From Deltaproteobacteria bacterium (GTDB lineage Bacteria; Desulfobacterota; Desulfarculia; Adiutricales; Adiutricaceae): a stretch of 64,000 bases of DNA. Below are positions 34,505 through 44,579 of the stretch, piece after piece. How positions within the stretch are numbered: the stretch's first letter is position 1; every line of letters starts with the position of its first letter. The position numbers were made by a program, and so were the translations under genes. The DNA lies in contig JAISRZ010000070.1 in assembly GCA_031273455.1 (NCBI GenBank), positions 1 to 64,000 of the forward strand, written 5' to 3'. The notes beneath the pieces are model-generated. The model was not told the DNA's origin, did not search any database, and saw nothing but the letters and a program-made list of their open reading frames with translations.

Positions 34505-37210
34505 CTACTTGGCTGGATGGCCCTCTTTAGCTTTAATAACGGCTAAGGCCTCGTCCACCGGGGCTTTGACCCCCGCGGCGGCGAAGAAGGCCTTATTAAG
34601 GTCTAAGTATTTCGCGGCCACCCTTTGAACGTCCGCGACCGTGACCTCTTTAATGGCCTTTTCCCACTTAGCGTCGTAATCTAAGCCTAACCCCAAGATC
34701 TTATTTAGAGTGGCCTCCTCCACCCGGCGGGATAGAGTCTGGCTCCCAATTTTCTTAACCCCCAGTAAGTAGCTCTTGGCCCCTTCTAACTCCGCCAAGG
34801 GGATGGGTTCTTTAATAACGCCTTGGATGATGTCTAGCATCCCGCTAACCGCTTGGGCCGATTTACTGGGCTCAGTGCCAATATAGAAGAAGAAGGTCCC
34901 GATCTTAACCCCCGGGTTGTAGACCGAGGTGACCACGTAAGCTAAACTCTGTTGGTCCCTTAAGACCCGAAAGAGGACCCCACCCATGCCCGATAAGTAG
35001 GCGTTTAAGACCTCCAAGGGGGCCTGGTCGCTTTCGCCCAAACCCGCGCCTAAAAAGCCTAAAATTAGGTGATTTTGAGCCCGATCGACTTCATCTAAGG
35101 CAAAACCTGTTGTAGTTAGAGCTTGGGGCGGCGCGGGGTCAGTAACCGCGCGACCCGGGCCCGGTTGGCTCCAAGAACCCAGTTTTTCGGTCAAAAAGGC
35201 CAAAACCGTCGGCGGGTCAATGTCCCCAGCCACAACCACTAGTAGCGTTTCCGGGCGGATGACGCCCTGGTAAAAACCTTTCAGATCGTCCACCGTAAAG
35301 GCGGAAACCGTGGCGCTTAAGCCTAAAGTGTCCCGATGGTAGGGGTGGTTAGGGTAAAGCCCTTGCCGTAAAAGGCGGGCGGCCCTTTCGCCTAAGCTTT
35401 CGTCTTGGGCTTTAATGGCCGTTAAGACCTCCTCCCGGACCTCGGTTAAGCTTTCCGGGTTTAAAGCCGGGGCCACGATTAAGTCGGTTAAAAGCCCCAA
35501 ACCCCGCTCCCAGGTGGCGGCTAAAAAGGAGCCCGATAACCCCAAAGAGTTCCGGGCCGAGTAGCCATCCAAGTTGGCCCCCAAGTTCTCCACGGCCTTG
35601 GCCATTTCCTGGACCCCCAGGTTTTGGCTGGCTTTGGGCCAGACCTCAGCGAAGATATTGGCTAACCCATCCTCCCCGTCTTTTTCGGCCAATAACCCGC
35701 CTTTAACCAAGGCTTTAGCCGTTACCCTTGGCAAAGACGAGTCCTTTAACAACAAGACCTCCAGCCCATTGGCTAAGCGATGGGACTCGTACTTGGCTTC
35801 CGGGGCCAAGCTGGCCGCCCCATCGGCCAGGTTAAAGCCCTTAAAGATCCGGTCCATCTTCTCCGGGTTCGGCGGCTCCGAGCCTTCTGGCAACATAATG
35901 GTGACAATCAAGTTTTCCGGGCGGAAAACATCCCGGGCCACCGAAATTAAATCCGCGGGCAATAAGCGCGACCATCTAGCTAAAAAGGCGTCTTTTAAAC
36001 GATAATCGCCTTTTTGAAGCTCAAAAGAAGCGATTAGGCCATTTTGTCCCTCAGCGCTCTCTTGACCCAAAAGAAAGGATTTACTGGTTAAAGCCCGGGC
36101 CCGAGCCAATTCCTCCTCAGTGGGCGGGTTAGTGGCGAGGCCCTCTAAGACCTTTAAGACCGCGGCCATGGCCGGCTCGATCTTGGCGGGCTCCGTCTCA
36201 AAACCAATATAGAAAGTCCCGCCTAGCCGCATATCCATAGCTGAGGCGTCAATGTCGGTCACTAAGCCCTTTTCCGTCTTAATCTCCGACCATAAGCGGC
36301 TGGCTCGGCCCAAAGACAAGATCGCGGCCACTAGATCGAGTTGGCTGGCCCTTTCATCGGCCCCGTCCAGGGATTTAAAGCCCAAGATGATTTTCGGGAC
36401 CATGGCTTTCTCGCTAAAGAGAACCGCGTACTCCGGGCCGTTATTGGGGCGGGATTTAATGGCCGGAAGCTGAGGCCGGGCGGTTTTGGGGTTTTTTAAA
36501 GGGCCAAAAAACTCGTCCACCAGCTTAATAGCCTCTTTCGGGGCGAACCCCCCGGAGACCACTAAAAAGGCGTTGTCCGGGCGGTAACGGGCCTTATGGA
36601 AGGCCAAAGCCGTGTTCCGGGTGGCCGCCCGCACGGACTCCGGGGAACCTAGAATCATGTGGCCATAAGGGTGGTTTTTAAACGACCGCGCCATGAACTC
36701 CTCAGCCAAAACGCGGTCCGGGCTATCTAAGGCTCGGTTAATCTCCTCAACCACCACCTCTTTTTCCCGGCGATACTCCTCAGGATCGTAGGTGGGGGCG
36801 AAGACCAGGTCAGCTAGGATATCCAAAGCCAAGCCGGTTTTCTCGGCGGGCAGGCTTAAATGGTAGCAGGTCTCGTCAAAGGAGGTGTAAGCGTTGATAC
36901 TCCCGCCATTGGTCTCAACCAAGGAGGAGATCTCGCCGACCTTCCGCTTGGCCGTGCCCTTAAAGGCCATGTGCTCCATTAGGTGGGCCAAGCCGTACTC
37001 CTTGGGGGACAACTCGTCCGCGGACCCGGCTTTGATGACCACCCGGGCCGAGACCACGGGGTTCCCTAGTTGGGGGGCTAAAATAACTTTTAAGCCGTTG
37101 GGCAGGACATAACTTTCATCGGCCCCGCCCGCGGAAGAGGTCGGGGCCGCTAACTGTGTCACCATAAATAGCACCGTAAATACCGTAAAGAGTGTAAAAA
37201 AACGTGTCAT
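34505..37210 (-). CDS. M16 (pitrilysin/insulinase-like) zinc peptidase, two-half form
   Basis: The protein is 901 residues with a signal peptide (about 1-27), so probably periplasmic or exported. The first half carries the inverted zinc motif HLMEH (76-80) with the further Glu in VVVEEINRALDSPDR. The second half has the same fold but no zinc motif, as in two-domain M16 proteins where it forms the closing half of the chamber. Such enzymes degrade peptides within a clamshell. The gene is alone, with its own terminator downstream. Substrate unknown. Confidence 0.9.
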   Translation of the reverse strand: MTRFFTLFTVFTVLFMVTQLAAPTSSAGGADESYVLPNGLKVILAPQLGNPVVSARVVIKAGSADELSPKEYGLAHLMEHMAFKGTAKRKVGEISSLVETNGGSINAYTSFDETCYHLSLPAEKTGLALDILADLVFAPTYDPEEYRREKEVVVEEINRALDSPDRVLAEEFMARSFKNHPYGHMILGSPESVRAATRNTALAFHKARYRPDNAFLVVSGGFAPKEAIKLVDEFFGPLKNPKTARPQLPAIKSRPNNGPEYAVLFSEKAMVPKIILGFKSLDGADERASQLDLVAAILSLGRASRLWSEIKTEKGLVTDIDASAMDMRLGGTFYIGFETEPAKIEPAMAAVLKVLEGLATNPPTEEELARARALTSKSFLLGQESAEGQNGLIASFELQKGDYRLKDAFLARWSRLLPADLISVARDVFRPENLIVTIMLPEGSEPPNPEKMDRIFKGFNLADGAASLAPEAKYESHRLANGLEVLLLKDSSLPRVTAKALVKGGLLAEKDGEDGLANIFAEVWPKASQNLGVQEMAKAVENLGANLDGYSARNSLGLSGSFLAATWERGLGLLTDLIVAPALNPESLTEVREEVLTAIKAQDESLGERAARLLRQGLYPNHPYHRDTLGLSATVSAFTVDDLKGFYQGVIRPETLLVVVAGDIDPPTVLAFLTEKLGSWSQPGPGRAVTDPAPPQALTTTGFALDEVDRAQNHLILGFLGAGLGESDQAPLEVLNAYLSGMGGVLFRVLRDQQSLAYVVTSVYNPGVKIGTFFFYIGTEPSKSAQAVSGMLDIIQGVIKEPIPLAELEGAKSYLLGVKKIGSQTLSRRVEEATLNKILGLGLDYDAKWEKAIKEVTVADVQRVAAKYLDLNKAFFAAAGVKAPVDEALAVIKAKEGHPAK

Positions 37211-37819
37211 TATTATTACTCTGTATTAAAATTACCTAATGCTAATAGCTTAGGCCATTTAAACGCTGGGAACCCAAAAAACTATTATTCCTTAGGGGCT
37301 TTAAGACCAAACCCCCGTTAAGGCTCTTCAAAAAAATCCCCGGATTTTTGCTAATTAAGAGAAATTCTGTTAAAGTGACTGGGAAAAACAAACGAATTCG
37401 CCTTATCGGTTCGGCCTAAAGATTGTCCTGGGCCTTTCCCCTTAAGCGAAGAGGAGCCCCAGACGACCAGGGGGATTAGTTATTTTCTGGAATCAAAGCC
37501 CGTCAGTTTTGGCGGTAACTTTTTCCATAATTTGTATACTCTATATAAATACTTAATCAAAGTCAAGGTACAATCAGAATTGGAAACTCCCTTTCTCGGG
37601 CGCCCGTTTTCTGGGTTTAAAGCTTGATTCAGAGTTTTTCTTTGGTTATAATAATTTAACTTTGGTTTTTGAGTCTCTAAAGTGGCTTGAAGGACTTTAG
37701 TCAGGAAAAAACCACTAAAAACCTGAGGGTGTTCTAACTATGATGGCTGACCAGACAATTGTTAGCCTCATATATTAAGTTAAGTCCAACCCACTTTTCG
37801 CTACCAAGGGGCGGCCTCC
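37211..37819. other. Divergent intergenic region of 600 bases
   Basis: This region separates the minus-strand peptidase gene from the plus-strand PilZ gene and contains no gene. One good sigma-70 promoter for the PilZ side is present (37624-37652). The peptidase promoter is not evident to me. The 160-base leader ahead of the PilZ gene does not show the conserved GEMM cyclic-di-GMP riboswitch sequences. Confidence 0.55.
37624..37652 (+). promoter_or_regulatory. Sigma-70 promoter of the PilZ gene
   Basis: TTGATT (37624-37629), a 17-base spacer, and TATAAT (37647-37652). Transcription would start near 37659, leaving a leader of about 160 bases. Confidence 0.65.
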
Positions 37820-38560
37820 ATGGCTGAAGCTAAAAAGACCCAATGGTCTATTGATCGTCTTCTCAAACCCAACACCCGCGTGGATCTGATCCTGGACGTG
37901 GATTTGATCAATGACCGTATAGACGTCCGCAACGGGTCTGTTTATGAGATCACTGACAAGCACTTGATCCTCTCCCAGACTGATCCTCTCATGACCAGGT
38001 CCATGGTCGGTCGGGAAGTGGAAGTCACGTTCGTGGGCCGGGAGCCGGTCAGCGGCGAGGTCATGCGCTGGGGTTGGAGCGGCAAGATAACCGGTATCTC
38101 TGATTATAAATTTAGCCCCACCGAAACGGTTCAGGCCATTTACCTTTCGGCCCCCAAGCCTGGGGAGATTAACGAAACCAACGCCCGGATGGACTACCGG
38201 CTAACCATAGTCTCGAACGATCACATTAGCATCCAGACTCACCCTTCCTTTGGCCGGGTGGTCCTCTTCGATTTCTCGGCGGGCGGCGTCTTAATCGGCG
38301 TTCCGGCCCCGCCTCAAGCCACTTTAGGCATGCACTTGTGGTTCACCCTGTTCTTCCCGAACTTCCAATCCGCTGGCGGTCAGACCACCATTAACGGCGA
38401 GGCCGAAGTGGTGCGGATAACCTACGCCCCGGGCGATAAGATGGCTAAACTGGGCTTAAAGTTCCATGAGCTGGATTTAAACGCCACTAGATCCCTTCAA
38501 AAGGCCATTAACTACTATATGCTGGAAGAGCAGAGGGCCCGTCTCCGCTCGGAATCCTGA
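37820..38560 (+). CDS. PilZ-domain cyclic-di-GMP receptor, YcgR-like
   Basis: The protein is 246 residues. The N-terminal domain (about 10-110) resembles the YcgR-N/flagellar-brake beta domain. The C-terminal PilZ domain has both ligand motifs: RMDYR (RxxxR) and DFSAGG (DxSxxG). It should bind cyclic-di-GMP and may slow the motor or adjust other surface behaviour. The location beside the flagellar operon supports a motility role, though it is on the opposite strand under its own promoter. ATG is preceded by AAGGGGCGG at about the right distance. Confidence 0.88.
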   Translation: MAEAKKTQWSIDRLLKPNTRVDLILDVDLINDRIDVRNGSVYEITDKHLILSQTDPLMTRSMVGREVEVTFVGREPVSGEVMRWGWSGKITGISDYKFSPTETVQAIYLSAPKPGEINETNARMDYRLTIVSNDHISIQTHPSFGRVVLFDFSAGGVLIGVPAPPQATLGMHLWFTLFFPNFQSAGGQTTINGEAEVVRITYAPGDKMAKLGLKFHELDLNATRSLQKAINYYMLEEQRARLRSES

Positions 38561-38733
38561 TTCCAGAGTCAGATAACCTCCTAACGCCCAAATGGACCGG
38601 GCCCTAAGGATAATTAGGGCCGGACTAAAGGCCAAAGAACGCCTTTTAACCTACCCTTATCTTCTCTCCTGACAAGTCCTTGGTTTCCCTTTCTTAACGA
38701 CTCGATCCGTCCGCCTTTATCCCGGAACCATCA

Positions 38734-38778
38734 ATAAAAAAGGGTCAGGTTTAAGGCTCTTATCCTTTAACCCGACCC
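38734..38778 (-). terminator. Intrinsic terminator of the peptide-binding protein gene
   Basis: On the minus strand, a 15 bp stem (38764-38778 with 38742-38756, two mismatches) is followed by a T-rich run complementary to 38734-38741. It lies just beyond the stop codon at 38800. Confidence 0.8.
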
Positions 38779-38799
38779 CTAACCGCGACTATAGCTTTA

Positions 38800-40440
38800 T
38801 CAGCGAGTCATTAAAGATTTGATCTGGTAAACTTGCTTATCTTTGGGCACGTACCACTCGATCAGATTGTCCCCGATCCCCAAAGCGCTGACCTCTGGGC
38901 CAATGAACCGTTTGTTAATGGTCACTAACGAGTCAGGCACATAAAGGAAAACGTAAGGGACTTCCTCGCGCAATATCTCCTGGATCCGGTCATAAGCCAC
39001 CTTGCGTTTGGCTTGGTCCAAGGTGAAGCGGCCCTCATCGATCAATTGATCCACTTCCGGGTTAGCGAAAGAGACGAAGTTGAGATCCCCGGGCCTAGTC
39101 TTGGTGGAGTTCCAGACGTCAAAGAGATCCGGGTCCAAGGGGATGGTCCAGCCCATGATAATGGCCTCAAAAGCCCTCTTATCGATGTACTCCTTTAAGA
39201 AAGCGGCCCATTCAATGATCCTCAGCTTAACCTCCACGCCCACGTCCTTTAAGCGCGCCTGGACCAAAAGACCGGTTTTTTCCCGGACCGGGTTGCCCTG
39301 GTTGGTCATGATGGTCAGAACGAACCTTTGGCCGTTCTTATCCACGAAACCATCCTTATCCGTGTCCACCCAACCGGCCTCGGCCAAAAGCTCGCGGGCT
39401 TTGGCTGGGTCAAAGGGGTAAGGCTTGACTTTAGGGTTATGGGCCCAAGAGCCGGGCTTAAACGGCCCATTGGCCGGTTGACCCAGACCTAAAACCACGC
39501 CTTGGATGATCTCTTCTTTATCCAAGGCGTAAGCGATGGCCTGACGGACCCGTTTATCGGCCAATCTGGGGTCCTTGAGGTTAAAACCTAGGTAGGTGTA
39601 GGCGAACTCTGGGTACCGATAAAAGTTAAAGTTTTCTTTTAAGGTCAGATCCTCTTGGGCTTCCTCCCACTGGTCCGGGGTTAAGGTCATCTGGTCTAAG
39701 GTCCCGGTTTTAAGCTCCATCATCTGGGTGGCCATGTTCGGAATGCTCCGCGTGACTAGCCCATCCAATAAAGGGCGGCCTTTAAAGTAGTTCTCGCTGG
39801 CCGCTAAGATGACCCTTTGGCCCACTTCCCAACTGACCAAACGAAAGGGCCCAGAACCCACTGGCTGACGGGCTAAAGGGCTTTCGCTGACGTCTTGGCC
39901 CTCTAGTAAGTGGCTGGGCAAGATATCAAAGGCCCACAGGGATAAAGCCCGGGACAAAGGCCGTTTATAAGTGACGATAAAGGTTAAAGGGTCCGGGGTC
40001 TCGGCCTTTTCGATCTGGGTGAAGGGCTCGCCGTACGGGGTGGGGGTTTTCGGGTCGCTCATAAACTTCCAGGTGAAAAGGCAGTCTTTAGAGGTTAAAG
40101 GCTGGCCATCCTCCCAGGTGAGATTGGGCCGTAACTTAAAGGTTATGGTCAGTTGGTCCTCGGAGATCGTAAAGGACTCGGCGAGCTCGGGGACGATCTT
40201 CAGCTCCCGATCGTAGCGGACTAGGCCCCGATAGATCTGGCCGATGACCGCCGTGGAGGCCGTGTCGCTGGCTAAACCGGGTAAGAAAGTGTTGGCGTCG
40301 CCAATGGAGGCGTCCACCAGAACGTCCCCGGGGGTGGGTTGGCCCAAGGCCGAAGAGGGCCCTAAAAGGCCTAAAGCGAGAAAGAGACTTAACCCGACCC
40401 AAGATAAGAATATCTGGCGGAAACTGATTCTAATCGGCAC
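38800..40440 (-). CDS. Peptide ABC transporter substrate-binding protein
   Basis: An SBP_bac_5 family protein (DppA/OppA type), 546 residues, with a signal peptide (about 1-33). The mature start DVLVDASIGDANTFLPGLASDTASTAVIGQIYRGLVRYD and later LRPNLTWEDGQPLTSKDCLFTWKFM are typical, as is the ALDKEEIIQGVVLGLGQPANGP segment. It captures short peptides or other solutes in the periplasm for uptake. No permease or ATPase genes are adjacent. It has its own terminator, so it is a stand-alone gene. The start is GTG at 40440 with AAGGTG upstream. Confidence 0.92.
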   Translation of the reverse strand: MPIRISFRQIFLSWVGLSLFLALGLLGPSSALGQPTPGDVLVDASIGDANTFLPGLASDTASTAVIGQIYRGLVRYDRELKIVPELAESFTISEDQLTITFKLRPNLTWEDGQPLTSKDCLFTWKFMSDPKTPTPYGEPFTQIEKAETPDPLTFIVTYKRPLSRALSLWAFDILPSHLLEGQDVSESPLARQPVGSGPFRLVSWEVGQRVILAASENYFKGRPLLDGLVTRSIPNMATQMMELKTGTLDQMTLTPDQWEEAQEDLTLKENFNFYRYPEFAYTYLGFNLKDPRLADKRVRQAIAYALDKEEIIQGVVLGLGQPANGPFKPGSWAHNPKVKPYPFDPAKARELLAEAGWVDTDKDGFVDKNGQRFVLTIMTNQGNPVREKTGLLVQARLKDVGVEVKLRIIEWAAFLKEYIDKRAFEAIIMGWTIPLDPDLFDVWNSTKTRPGDLNFVSFANPEVDQLIDEGRFTLDQAKRKVAYDRIQEILREEVPYVFLYVPDSLVTINKRFIGPEVSALGIGDNLIEWYVPKDKQVYQIKSLMTR

Positions 40441-40588
40441 GATTTCACCTTTTTAAAAAAAAATGTATAATGACATAATTGGATCATTCGTTTAAGGCCG
40501 CGCTTAATGGGCTCTAGAAGGCGGTGTCTCTAATTTAACAGACTTGGCCAACAAAGCGAAACCTTATCTCTATTTTTGCGGTGGAACC

Positions 40589-42082
40589 ATGGCCAAATCC
40601 AGTGGGCCCGACCTTTTTACCTCCCAAGAAACCTTTACCCCCACCACTTTATGCGATCGGCTACAGGGTAGCTTGGACCAAACCTTTGGGCCAATCTGGG
40701 TCGCCGGGGAAATCTCCGCTACGACCAAACCCCCTTCCGGTCACCTCTACTTTAGCCTAAAAGACGCTCGTTCCCTAGTTAAAGCCGTGGTCTGGAAAAG
40801 CCGGGTCCCCCAACTAGGCGGGCCGGTGGAAAACGGCTTAAAAGTCTTGGCCCGGGGGTCTTTATCCGTCTATTCCCCCCGGGGGGAGTTCCAGCTAATC
40901 GTGGAGCGCATCAAACCCCAAGGCGAGGGGGCTTTGCGGCTAGCCTACGAAAAACTGAAGGTCCGTTTAACCAACGAAGGTCTTTTTAAGCCCGAAAGAC
41001 GGCGGCCTCGGCCTTTTTGGCCTAAAAGAACGGCGGTTTTAAGCGCCGCTGGCGGGGCTGGTCGGCTAGATTTTCTTTCCACGGCCGTTAAAAGATGCCC
41101 CTCCGCCTCCATCGCCCTTTACCCAGTCCGCGTCCAAGGGGCTGGGGCGGCGGAAGAGATCGCGGCGGCCTTAAACGACCTTAACCAGTGGGGCGGCTTT
41201 GACCTAGTGGTCATTACCCGGGGCGGCGGCAGTTTAGAGGATCTTTGGGCCTTTAACGAAGAGATTTTAGTCCGAGCGGTGGCCGCCTCGCGGGTCCCGG
41301 TTCTAGCGGCCATCGGCCATTCCACGGACGAGTCCTTAGTGGAGCTAGCCGCCGACGCTCGGGCTATCACCCCCACGGCGGCGGCGGAAGCCGTCTTTCC
41401 TGATTTAAGGCTTTTAGCCACTCAAGTTAAAGAGCGGGAAAGGGCTTTAGCCGTAGGTTTTAGGGCGTTAATTAACCGCCGCTGGGAGTTTTTAGGGTCA
41501 TTAAAAAACCGCCTTAATCGGTTTGAGACTTACCTCCGCTTAGAGCGGCAACGGCTCGACAACCTCGGGGAAAGCTTAGCCGCCAACGGGCGTCGGTTTT
41601 TCCAGGCTATTCGCTTAAAACTTATCTCCTTAACTAAAGAGCTAGCCTACCGCTCCCCGGCCCAGAGCTTAAAACGCGACTTTAATGAGCTGAAAAACGT
41701 GACCAAAGCCTTGCCCATAGCCATGTCCCGGCGTCTTTTAAGCTCCCGCCGGGAACTAGCGGCTTTAACGGCCAGGTTAAGCCAAATCTCCCCGGCGGCG
41801 CGGGTTAAGCGCGATTTAGCTGACTTAAAGAAGGTCCACCAAGCCCTCCCCTTAGCTCTAGCCCGCCGCTTAAACGACTCGCGCCGGGATCTAACGGCCT
41901 TGTCCAGTCGGTTGCGGCTAGTCTCGCCTTTAGGGATATTAAGTCGCGGTTACGCTTTAATCACCACCGAGGACGGGACGATCCTCCGGTCAGGCTCGCA
42001 AGTGGCCCCAGGATCTATAGTTAACGCCCGTTTAGCCCAAGGCCAGATAACCGCCCAAGTGACCCAAACCCAGGACGCTTAG
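40589..42082 (+). CDS. xseA: Exodeoxyribonuclease VII large subunit
   Basis: Catalytic subunit of the single-strand-specific exonuclease VII. The N-terminal OB domain has GPIWVAGEISATTKPPSGHLYFSLKD. The catalytic domain shows TAVLSAAGGAGRLDFL, DLVVITRGGGSLEDLWAFNEE and AIGHSTDESLVELAADARAITPTAAAE. A long coiled-coil C-terminus includes two related segments of about 60 residues (each with KRDxxxLKxVxxALPxAxxRR). I choose ATG 40589 over an in-frame TTG at 40544, which would add 15 unrelated residues. That gives 497 residues, somewhat longer than usual because of the repeated coil. Confidence 0.93.
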   Translation: MAKSSGPDLFTSQETFTPTTLCDRLQGSLDQTFGPIWVAGEISATTKPPSGHLYFSLKDARSLVKAVVWKSRVPQLGGPVENGLKVLARGSLSVYSPRGEFQLIVERIKPQGEGALRLAYEKLKVRLTNEGLFKPERRRPRPFWPKRTAVLSAAGGAGRLDFLSTAVKRCPSASIALYPVRVQGAGAAEEIAAALNDLNQWGGFDLVVITRGGGSLEDLWAFNEEILVRAVAASRVPVLAAIGHSTDESLVELAADARAITPTAAAEAVFPDLRLLATQVKERERALAVGFRALINRRWEFLGSLKNRLNRFETYLRLERQRLDNLGESLAANGRRFFQAIRLKLISLTKELAYRSPAQSLKRDFNELKNVTKALPIAMSRRLLSSRRELAALTARLSQISPAARVKRDLADLKKVHQALPLALARRLNDSRRDLTALSSRLRLVSPLGILSRGYALITTEDGTILRSGSQVAPGSIVNARLAQGQITAQVTQTQDA

Positions 42083-42110
42083 AAGCCCTTTTGAGCCAAG
42101 GAGATGGACC

Positions 42111-42326
42111 ATGGATAAAGACGACTGGCGGGATAACGACGCCCAAGACGATCAGAGGCGCGATAAAGTGGAAATAGCTTTAAAAGAAGCCGAACGACGC
42201 TCCAAAGACCTCATAGCTGACCTAGAAAAGCGCGTGGCCTCGCTTAAATCGAGGGTCGCGACGGAAAAAGCTTACCTGGAGTTCCTTTCGCGAACGAAAA
42301 AGAATCACGAAAGGCTCATCCACTAA
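42111..42326 (+). CDS. Small coiled-coil protein after xseA
   Basis: A 71-residue charged protein, predicted almost wholly helical (ALKEAERRSKDLIADLEKRVASLKSRVATEK). It starts 28 bases after xseA with an AAGGAG ribosome site, so it is translated from the same transcript. The position is where xseB often lies, but the sequence lacks the XseB pattern of an N-terminal FEKALxxLExIVxxLE and a Gly-Asp turn. I do not assign it. It may be a partner of the XseA coiled coil or an unrelated small protein. Confidence 0.6.
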   Translation: MDKDDWRDNDAQDDQRRDKVEIALKEAERRSKDLIADLEKRVASLKSRVATEKAYLEFLSRTKKNHERLIH

Positions 42327-42637
42327 GGTTTTTCGCGGTTTTTCGCCCAATTTTTCTCCCCCTAAACCTAGCGCGATAGCCCAGAGCTTAGCTTGGCGGC
42401 TAGCGTCCAGGGCCCGCCTAACGTAGGGGCCTTAAAATCGCCTATTTCTGGCCCTTCTTGGCCTTGAGCGACCCAAAACCTAAACCCCTACCAACCCCAG
42501 ACGAACCACCCTTTACGGCCAGAATATCGCGCCCCTGGCCTAAAAAACTAACGAGAGTGACGCTGTTAGGCCCCAAGTTGACGGTCACCATTCGCTTAAA
42601 GAAAGTTACGTCTCTCTTTATCCGCCAATAACAGCCA

Positions 42638-44579
42638 TAAAATCAAGTGGTTACCGCCCTTAACTAGCGAAAATAGCGAGATCCTCGCGTAAGCTAACCT
42701 TCTTTTGATTTTGGTCAATAATATCAATCGATATTATCTAAAAAACACTATAAAATCAGGCGCTTAAGGTCAACCAATTTTTTTAATCGCCCTAGACCAA
42801 CAGCCCAAGACCAACACCATAGCCTAACAGTCCTAGTCCAGACCCGCCGCCATAAATCGTCTAACCTGGGCGATAAGGCCCATCTTCGCCGCTTAAAGCT
42901 CTTCATTAACTAATATTGTAGTCGCAAGCGTTCGCCTTGGGTCAGATAATATCCGCCATAAAATCAAATAGTTACGTCTATCAGGACTTTATTTAACCAC
43001 CGCTATCGACCATCTATCCCAAGATAACCGCCCAACTTTTACCCCGCTCGTCCAAAAATTGACAATCAGTTTTAAAAACTAGCGTAAAATCAATAGGTTA
43101 AGCCCATTAAAAAACTTTGTTGGCCCCGGACCTATCTACCATTTCCCTTTCCGCTCAAAACAGTCAGGTTAAAGTTTTCTTAACCTCAGCTATACCGCCC
43201 AACTGTCAACGCGGTCGTTAGAGTCAGTCTATAGTTATTAAAAATCAGCGTAAAATCAATAGGTTAAGCCCATTAAAAAACTTTGTTGGCCCCGGACTCT
43301 CCTCCACTTCCCTTTCCGCTCAAAACAGTCAGGTAAAAGTTTTCTTAACCTCGACTCGCCCGCCTAACTGTCAAGACGAGCGCCAGAGTCAGTCTATAGC
43401 TACTAAAAATCAGCGTAAAATCAATAGGTTAAGCCCATTAAAAAACTTTGTTGGCCCCGGACTCGCCTCCACTTCCCTTTCCGCTCAAAACAGTCAGGTT
43501 AAAGTTTTCTTATCCTCGACTCGCCCGCCTAACTGTCAAGACGAGCGCCAGGTCGCTCCATATCTTTAAAAATCACCATAAAATCAAGATGTTAAGGCTT
43601 TGTAAAAACAGGATTTTTCAAGACAGCGCTCTCTCCTAATCCGATCCAACTAGCCCGATCCAGCTAGCTAGAGCGCCTTTCTCCTGGCCGCGAAGCGACT
43701 GGCCCTTTTTTTAGGCTTCTAGATTCCGGGGATATCTTCAAAAATGATTATTAAAATCAGGTAATTAGGGCCAGTCAGAGGATTCATTTACCCTAAATCT
43801 AGTTACCAGATCATCCTTAACCACAACCTAGCTAGGACGCCTTACCGTCCGCCGCCAACTGACCGGCCCTTTAAACTAAAGTCGTTGGAGTTGGTCAGTA
43901 TCTCCTAAAACCCTCTAAAATCAAGAGGTTAAGGCTAACAAAATCTTTTGGGGCCCCAGATTTTCCGGCCAAACCAGCCGACTAAAACTAGCTGGTTCTC
44001 GCTCTGGCGACCGACCTTGAGGGCTAGGGCCGTTAGAGTCGGTCGATAGCTTCTAAAATATTATTAAAATCAGTTAGTTATCGTCCAGCGGAGTATTCAT
44101 TCACCCCGGACATAGCCACCTGACCCACCACGACCCAAAAGCGCTCTAAAAGTCCTTAAACCAAGGCCAATTCTTAGCTTTGGCCGGGTTAAACTTGGCC
44201 CGAGGCGGACCAGGGTTAGGCTATTTTTTTTGTCAAAAAAAAGATTAAGGTTTGTTAAAGGACCGTCCGCGATCCACATATCTAATAAACTTCCAAACGC
44301 CTCTAATTTCACCCTCCCCAAAAAATAATTAAAAATTTTTTTCATAATAAAATCAATACGTTAATAAATTTTCTCCACAACAATTCCTGAAAATAAAGTG
44401 AGCTATCGAGCGATAAAGTGAGAATTAGACAGTGTATACCACTCTCAATAACCACTGGCCTTTATGCTCATTCTGTGAAACCCCGCTTAAAAAGCCCTCT
44501 TGAGCCTATTTGGGGGAAGCCTCTAAAAGCTTGAGTTCAAGTCATCTTCAAAAAAATCATTAGTAAAATCAATAGGTTA
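42638..44579 (+). repeat. Twelve-copy TAAAATCAnnnnGTTA array, diverged ~165 bp units
   Basis: Motif copies begin at 42638, 42751, 42959, 43085, 43251, 43416, 43579, 43752, 43916, 44065, 44348 and 44564. All twelve keep TAAAATCA exactly. The last four bases are GTTA in ten, CTTA in one and ATTA in one. Copies at 43085, 43251 and 43416 are identical (TAAAATCAATAGGTTAAGCC) and head near-identical units of about 165 bp. Several copies are preceded by a second AAAATCA about one helical turn (11-12 bases) upstream. All are in the same orientation, reading toward the DnaA-like gene. The pattern is that of protein-binding iterons. Confidence 0.9.
44321..44400. other. AT-rich candidate unwinding element
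   Basis: This is a run of A/T-rich sequence containing poly-A and poly-T tracts, motif copy 44348-44363 and the near-DnaA-box TTCTCCACA. It is the most AT-rich part of the tract and the best candidate for a duplex-unwinding element if this is an origin. Confidence 0.4.

Noticed and set aside
37660-37819. Cyclic-di-GMP riboswitch in the PilZ gene leader
   Set aside because: The leader is long enough but the conserved GEMM core sequences are not visible.
42111-42326. xseB assignment for the small gene after xseA
   Set aside because: Position fits but the conserved XseB sequence pattern is missing.
42638-44579. Integron attC array
   Set aside because: Some copies contain GTTAAGC (fits GTTRRRY) and GCCTAAC occurs upstream in some units, but most copies do not fit, the units carry no cassette genes and no integrase is in the window.
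42638-44579. CRISPR array
   Set aside because: The repeats are 16 bp with uneven 113-283 base spacing, the intervening units are themselves related, and no cas genes are present.
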